Assembly (NCBI RefSeq): GCF_009877435.1
Contig: NZ_WXEX01000001.1
Span: forward strand, 186,001-250,000
DNA from: Heliomicrobium gestii
Lineage (GTDB): Bacteria; Bacillota; Desulfitobacteriia; Heliobacteriales; Heliobacteriaceae
Direction: 5' to 3'
Length of the DNA: 64,000 nucleotides
Both the position numbers and the translations under genes were made by a program. Positions 61,941 to 64,000 of this stretch are shown here, piece after piece. Every line of letters starts with the position of its first letter. Position 1 is the first letter of the stretch. Below the pieces are notes generated by a model. That model was not told the DNA's origin. It did not search any database and was given only the letters and a program-made list of their open reading frames with translations.

Positions 61941-64000
61941 ATCCTGTGCCGACCGAGGAGACGCCAAAGATCCTGAAAACGCTTTGGGCCAAGTCACCGG
62001 CTGTTCCGAACCAATCTGGGCTTGGCTTGCTTGAGCATACCTTTGATGTTGTGAAGCAGGTGAGGGAGTATATCCGTCTCTATCAAAAAGAAATCGAGAC
62101 GGCGGAGTTCAATATGAAGCGGGTGCTGTTGTACGGCGCTTTGTTGCATGATCTCGGAAAAGCCCACCCCTCATTTCAATCTCAACTGCGAGGCGGTTCC
62201 CGATGGGGACACCGGCATGAAGTGCTTAGCCTTGCCTTTATGGGACTGCTGGATGTTCCAGCCCCTGAAGCCGGGTACCTGGCCGCAGCGATTGCGCTTC
62301 ATCATAAAAATTGGTCTAATTTCGTAGAGGGGAGCGGCGGCTCCCCCTGTTACTTTCAGTCCGCTTGTTCGTGCGCGGAGCACCAAACTATTCGGGAATT
62401 GGTGGAAGGACTGCCCTCTGACATCATCCAAGCGGTGAGATGGTTGCTCGCCTCAGCGGAATCGTTGATTCTAGCCGCAACAGGGGAACGAATCGCAGGG
62501 TATTCCGTCCGCCATGAACCGCTATCCTTAGAAGAAAGCATCTGGCAGGGCCTACAACACATCGAGTCCCTCATCAAAGGATGGGAACGGAGCAACGGTC
62601 CTCGAAGACCTCGCAGTGTGGATGAAAAAGCCGTCTATTTCGGAATTATCGTAAGAGGCCTGATGATTTCAGCGGATCACCTCGCGAGCGCCAAGCCCAC
62701 AGAACTGGATGCTGGTTTTTCAGGGACCTCTCAAGTGCTCAGTGCGATTCAGCGATCGGAGTCGGAGCTTTATCCCCATCAAAAAGCGATGTTGAATCAC
62801 AGCGGAAACGCAGTGATGATTGCGCCAACGGGCTTAGGAAAAACGGAAGCCGCCCTGTTGTGGGCGGCTAAACAGCGAGAGGAGGGGAGTTGCGGTCGCA
62901 TTCTCTTTTTGTTGCCCTACCGGGCCAGCATGAATGCCATGGCGACGCGTTTTCAGAGGACTTTTGGCGAGGGTTCCACGTCGGTGGTCCACGGGAAAAG
63001 CTTGTTGCAGATGTACCTTAAACTGCTCGAACAGGAGTATAGCGCCGATGAGGCGGTGGCCTTAGCAAAGCAGAAGGAAAGCTTTGCCCGGTTAAATACG
63101 TCGTATATCCGTGTGTGTAGTCCCTATCAATTGATTCGTCTCTTTTTTGATCCGAAAGCATATGAGGCTGGGATCATGACGGCACTAAACGGTCAGTTGG
63201 TGTTTGATGAGATCCACGCTTATGAGCCTGCCATCACGGCGCGATTGTTGGTGACCGCAAAATATCTCCACGAAAAGTTTCATGCGCGTCTGTTGTTCAT
63301 GAGCGCTACCATGCCGAGTCACTTGCTTGCGTTGTTGTACGAGATGTTTCCCGATATACGTCCACCGATCTGTCCGCCTGATACCATGCTTGCTGGTATT
63401 GTCAAGCACAGACTTTCCTTATTTCCGTCTCATTCGTTGTCGTCAGAATCGGTGGAGGCGATGGTGAACGCTGCGCGACATGGTTCTGTGTTGGTGGTCG
63501 TGAATACGGTTAACCGGGCGATTGAACTTGCAACATTGCTCCGGGAAAAGGTTGAAGACGTAGTCTTGATCCATAGCCGTTTTTGCGGACGCGATCGGGT
63601 GGAGAAGGAAGCTGAGATCTCGCCTAGACCGGGAAAGATACTGGTAGCCACGCAAGTGGTGGAGGTATCTTTGGACATTGACTATGACACGGGTTTTTTT
63701 GAATTGGCGCCCTTTGAGGCGTTGATGCAGCGACTGGGGAGGGTGAATCGGAAGGAGCTAAAAAAGATTAAGAGGGCAGCTCTTGTTTATGTTTTTTCAT
63801 CCTTCGAAAATCCAACCGTATCCGCCTATTACCCTTATACGAAGGAACATTTAGAACAAGTATTGGCGGTGTTGCGGGACTTTTTGGCCGAAAATGCGGC
63901 AGGTGAAATCAGTGAGTTGAAGAAGATGACTCTGCTTGATAAGACCTATCCTGAGGCACTTAGGGATGAGTTAACAACGGAGATTCGCAATGTGTCGATT
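61937..64000 (+). CDS. cas3: CRISPR-associated nuclease/helicase Cas3 (truncated by right edge)
   Basis: An open frame of 688 codons runs to the window end from TTG 61937 (TTGA overlap with cas5; GAGG upstream; GTG 61946 possible). The N-terminal HD nuclease shows His34 in LLEHTFD, HD at 71-72 (LLHDLGKAH), GHRHE at 91-95 and SADHLAS near 246. The SF2 helicase has Walker A APTGLGKT (296-303), DEIH (424-427), SATMP (456-460) and QRLGRVNR (598-605). It degrades DNA recognised by Cascade. The C-terminal part, and any cas4, cas1, cas2, lie beyond the edge. Confidence 0.93.
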   Translation, partial: MNPVPTEETPKILKTLWAKSPAVPNQSGLGLLEHTFDVVKQVREYIRLYQKEIETAEFNMKRVLLYGALLHDLGKAHPSFQSQLRGGSRWGHRHEVLSLAFMGLLDVPAPEAGYLAAAIALHHKNWSNFVEGSGGSPCYFQSACSCAEHQTIRELVEGLPSDIIQAVRWLLASAESLILAATGERIAGYSVRHEPLSLEESIWQGLQHIESLIKGWERSNGPRRPRSVDEKAVYFGIIVRGLMISADHLASAKPTELDAGFSGTSQVLSAIQRSESELYPHQKAMLNHSGNAVMIAPTGLGKTEAALLWAAKQREEGSCGRILFLLPYRASMNAMATRFQRTFGEGSTSVVHGKSLLQMYLKLLEQEYSADEAVALAKQKESFARLNTSYIRVCSPYQLIRLFFDPKAYEAGIMTALNGQLVFDEIHAYEPAITARLLVTAKYLHEKFHARLLFMSATMPSHLLALLYEMFPDIRPPICPPDTMLAGIVKHRLSLFPSHSLSSESVEAMVNAARHGSVLVVVNTVNRAIELATLLREKVEDVVLIHSRFCGRDRVEKEAEISPRPGKILVATQVVEVSLDIDYDTGFFELAPFEALMQRLGRVNRKELKKIKRAALVYVFSSFENPTVSAYYPYTKEHLEQVLAVLRDFLAENAAGEISELKKMTLLDKTYPEALRDELTTEIRNVSI

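Overview
The window looks like chromosome of an anaerobic, endospore-forming, flagellated low-branching Firmicute of the class Clostridia. It encodes a GerM-type germination/sporulation lipoprotein, LonB next to LonA, a FlgJ-like rod protein, methyl-accepting chemotaxis proteins, oxygen-sensitive two-subunit fumarase, indolepyruvate:ferredoxin oxidoreductase and a Ni-Fe-S carbon monoxide dehydrogenase. The moderately high GC content and this gene mix would fit a member of the Heliobacteriaceae/Peptococcales, but the genus is an inference. Strong AGGAGG-type ribosome binding sites and frequent GTG/TTG starts are seen throughout.

Layout: 1-659 is the N-terminal part of a SNF2/DEAH helicase (minus). 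854-3908 holds a small conserved protein and a three-gene polyprenyl-sugar cassette (GT2, EmrE-like flippase, GT39). 3920-5667 has two half-size TauE/SafE permease genes (minus) and a ZIP metal transporter. 5779-9060 is a cell-wall/spore block (GerMN lipoprotein, SH3b-amidase, glutamate racemase). 9152-11342 encodes a 2-hydroxyacyl-CoA dehydratase/double-cubane-type protein and its ATP-driven activase, separated by a palindromic noncoding region. 11583-14592 is fumarase alpha/beta, RNase PH and XTP/dITP pyrophosphatase. Three tRNAs (Pro, Arg, Leu) follow. 15319-23925 is the protein quality-control block tig-clpP-clpX-lonB-lonA-ysxC. 24151-27088 is a NitT/TauT-type ABC transporter. 27288-31443 (minus) is iorA-iorB-paaK for aryl-pyruvate/aryl-acetate metabolism. 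31760-41178 has asparagine synthetase, an unknown protein and a complete branched-chain amino acid (Liv) ABC system with two binding proteins. 41262-45056 has small proteins and two chemotaxis receptors. 45228-49750 has a FlgJ-like protein, a third Lon-family protease and a GT39 gene with an apparent frameshift. 49800-53672 (minus) carries a Gly/Met/Ser-rich repeat protein, cooS and two tiny overlapping genes. 53841-56124 has queC, a TIGR03915-type gene and two small genes. 56441-64000 is a CRISPR array (10 repeats) followed by a nucleotidyltransferase-domain gene and a type I-B cas operon (cas6, cas8/cst1, cas7/cst2, cas5, cas3) that runs off the right edge.

The points most worth following up are the one-base frameshift at a T7 run in the second GT39 gene, the CX2C D-cluster signature and 100-residue extension of the CO dehydrogenase with its two tiny downstream genes, the repetitive PTPGF protein beside it, the palindromic element between the dehydratase-like gene and its activase, the ATT-initiated half-TauE gene, and the solitary MNT-domain gene wedged between the CRISPR array and cas6. 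No single clearly unprecedented multi-gene system is obvious; the cooS-associated small genes are the nearest candidate.
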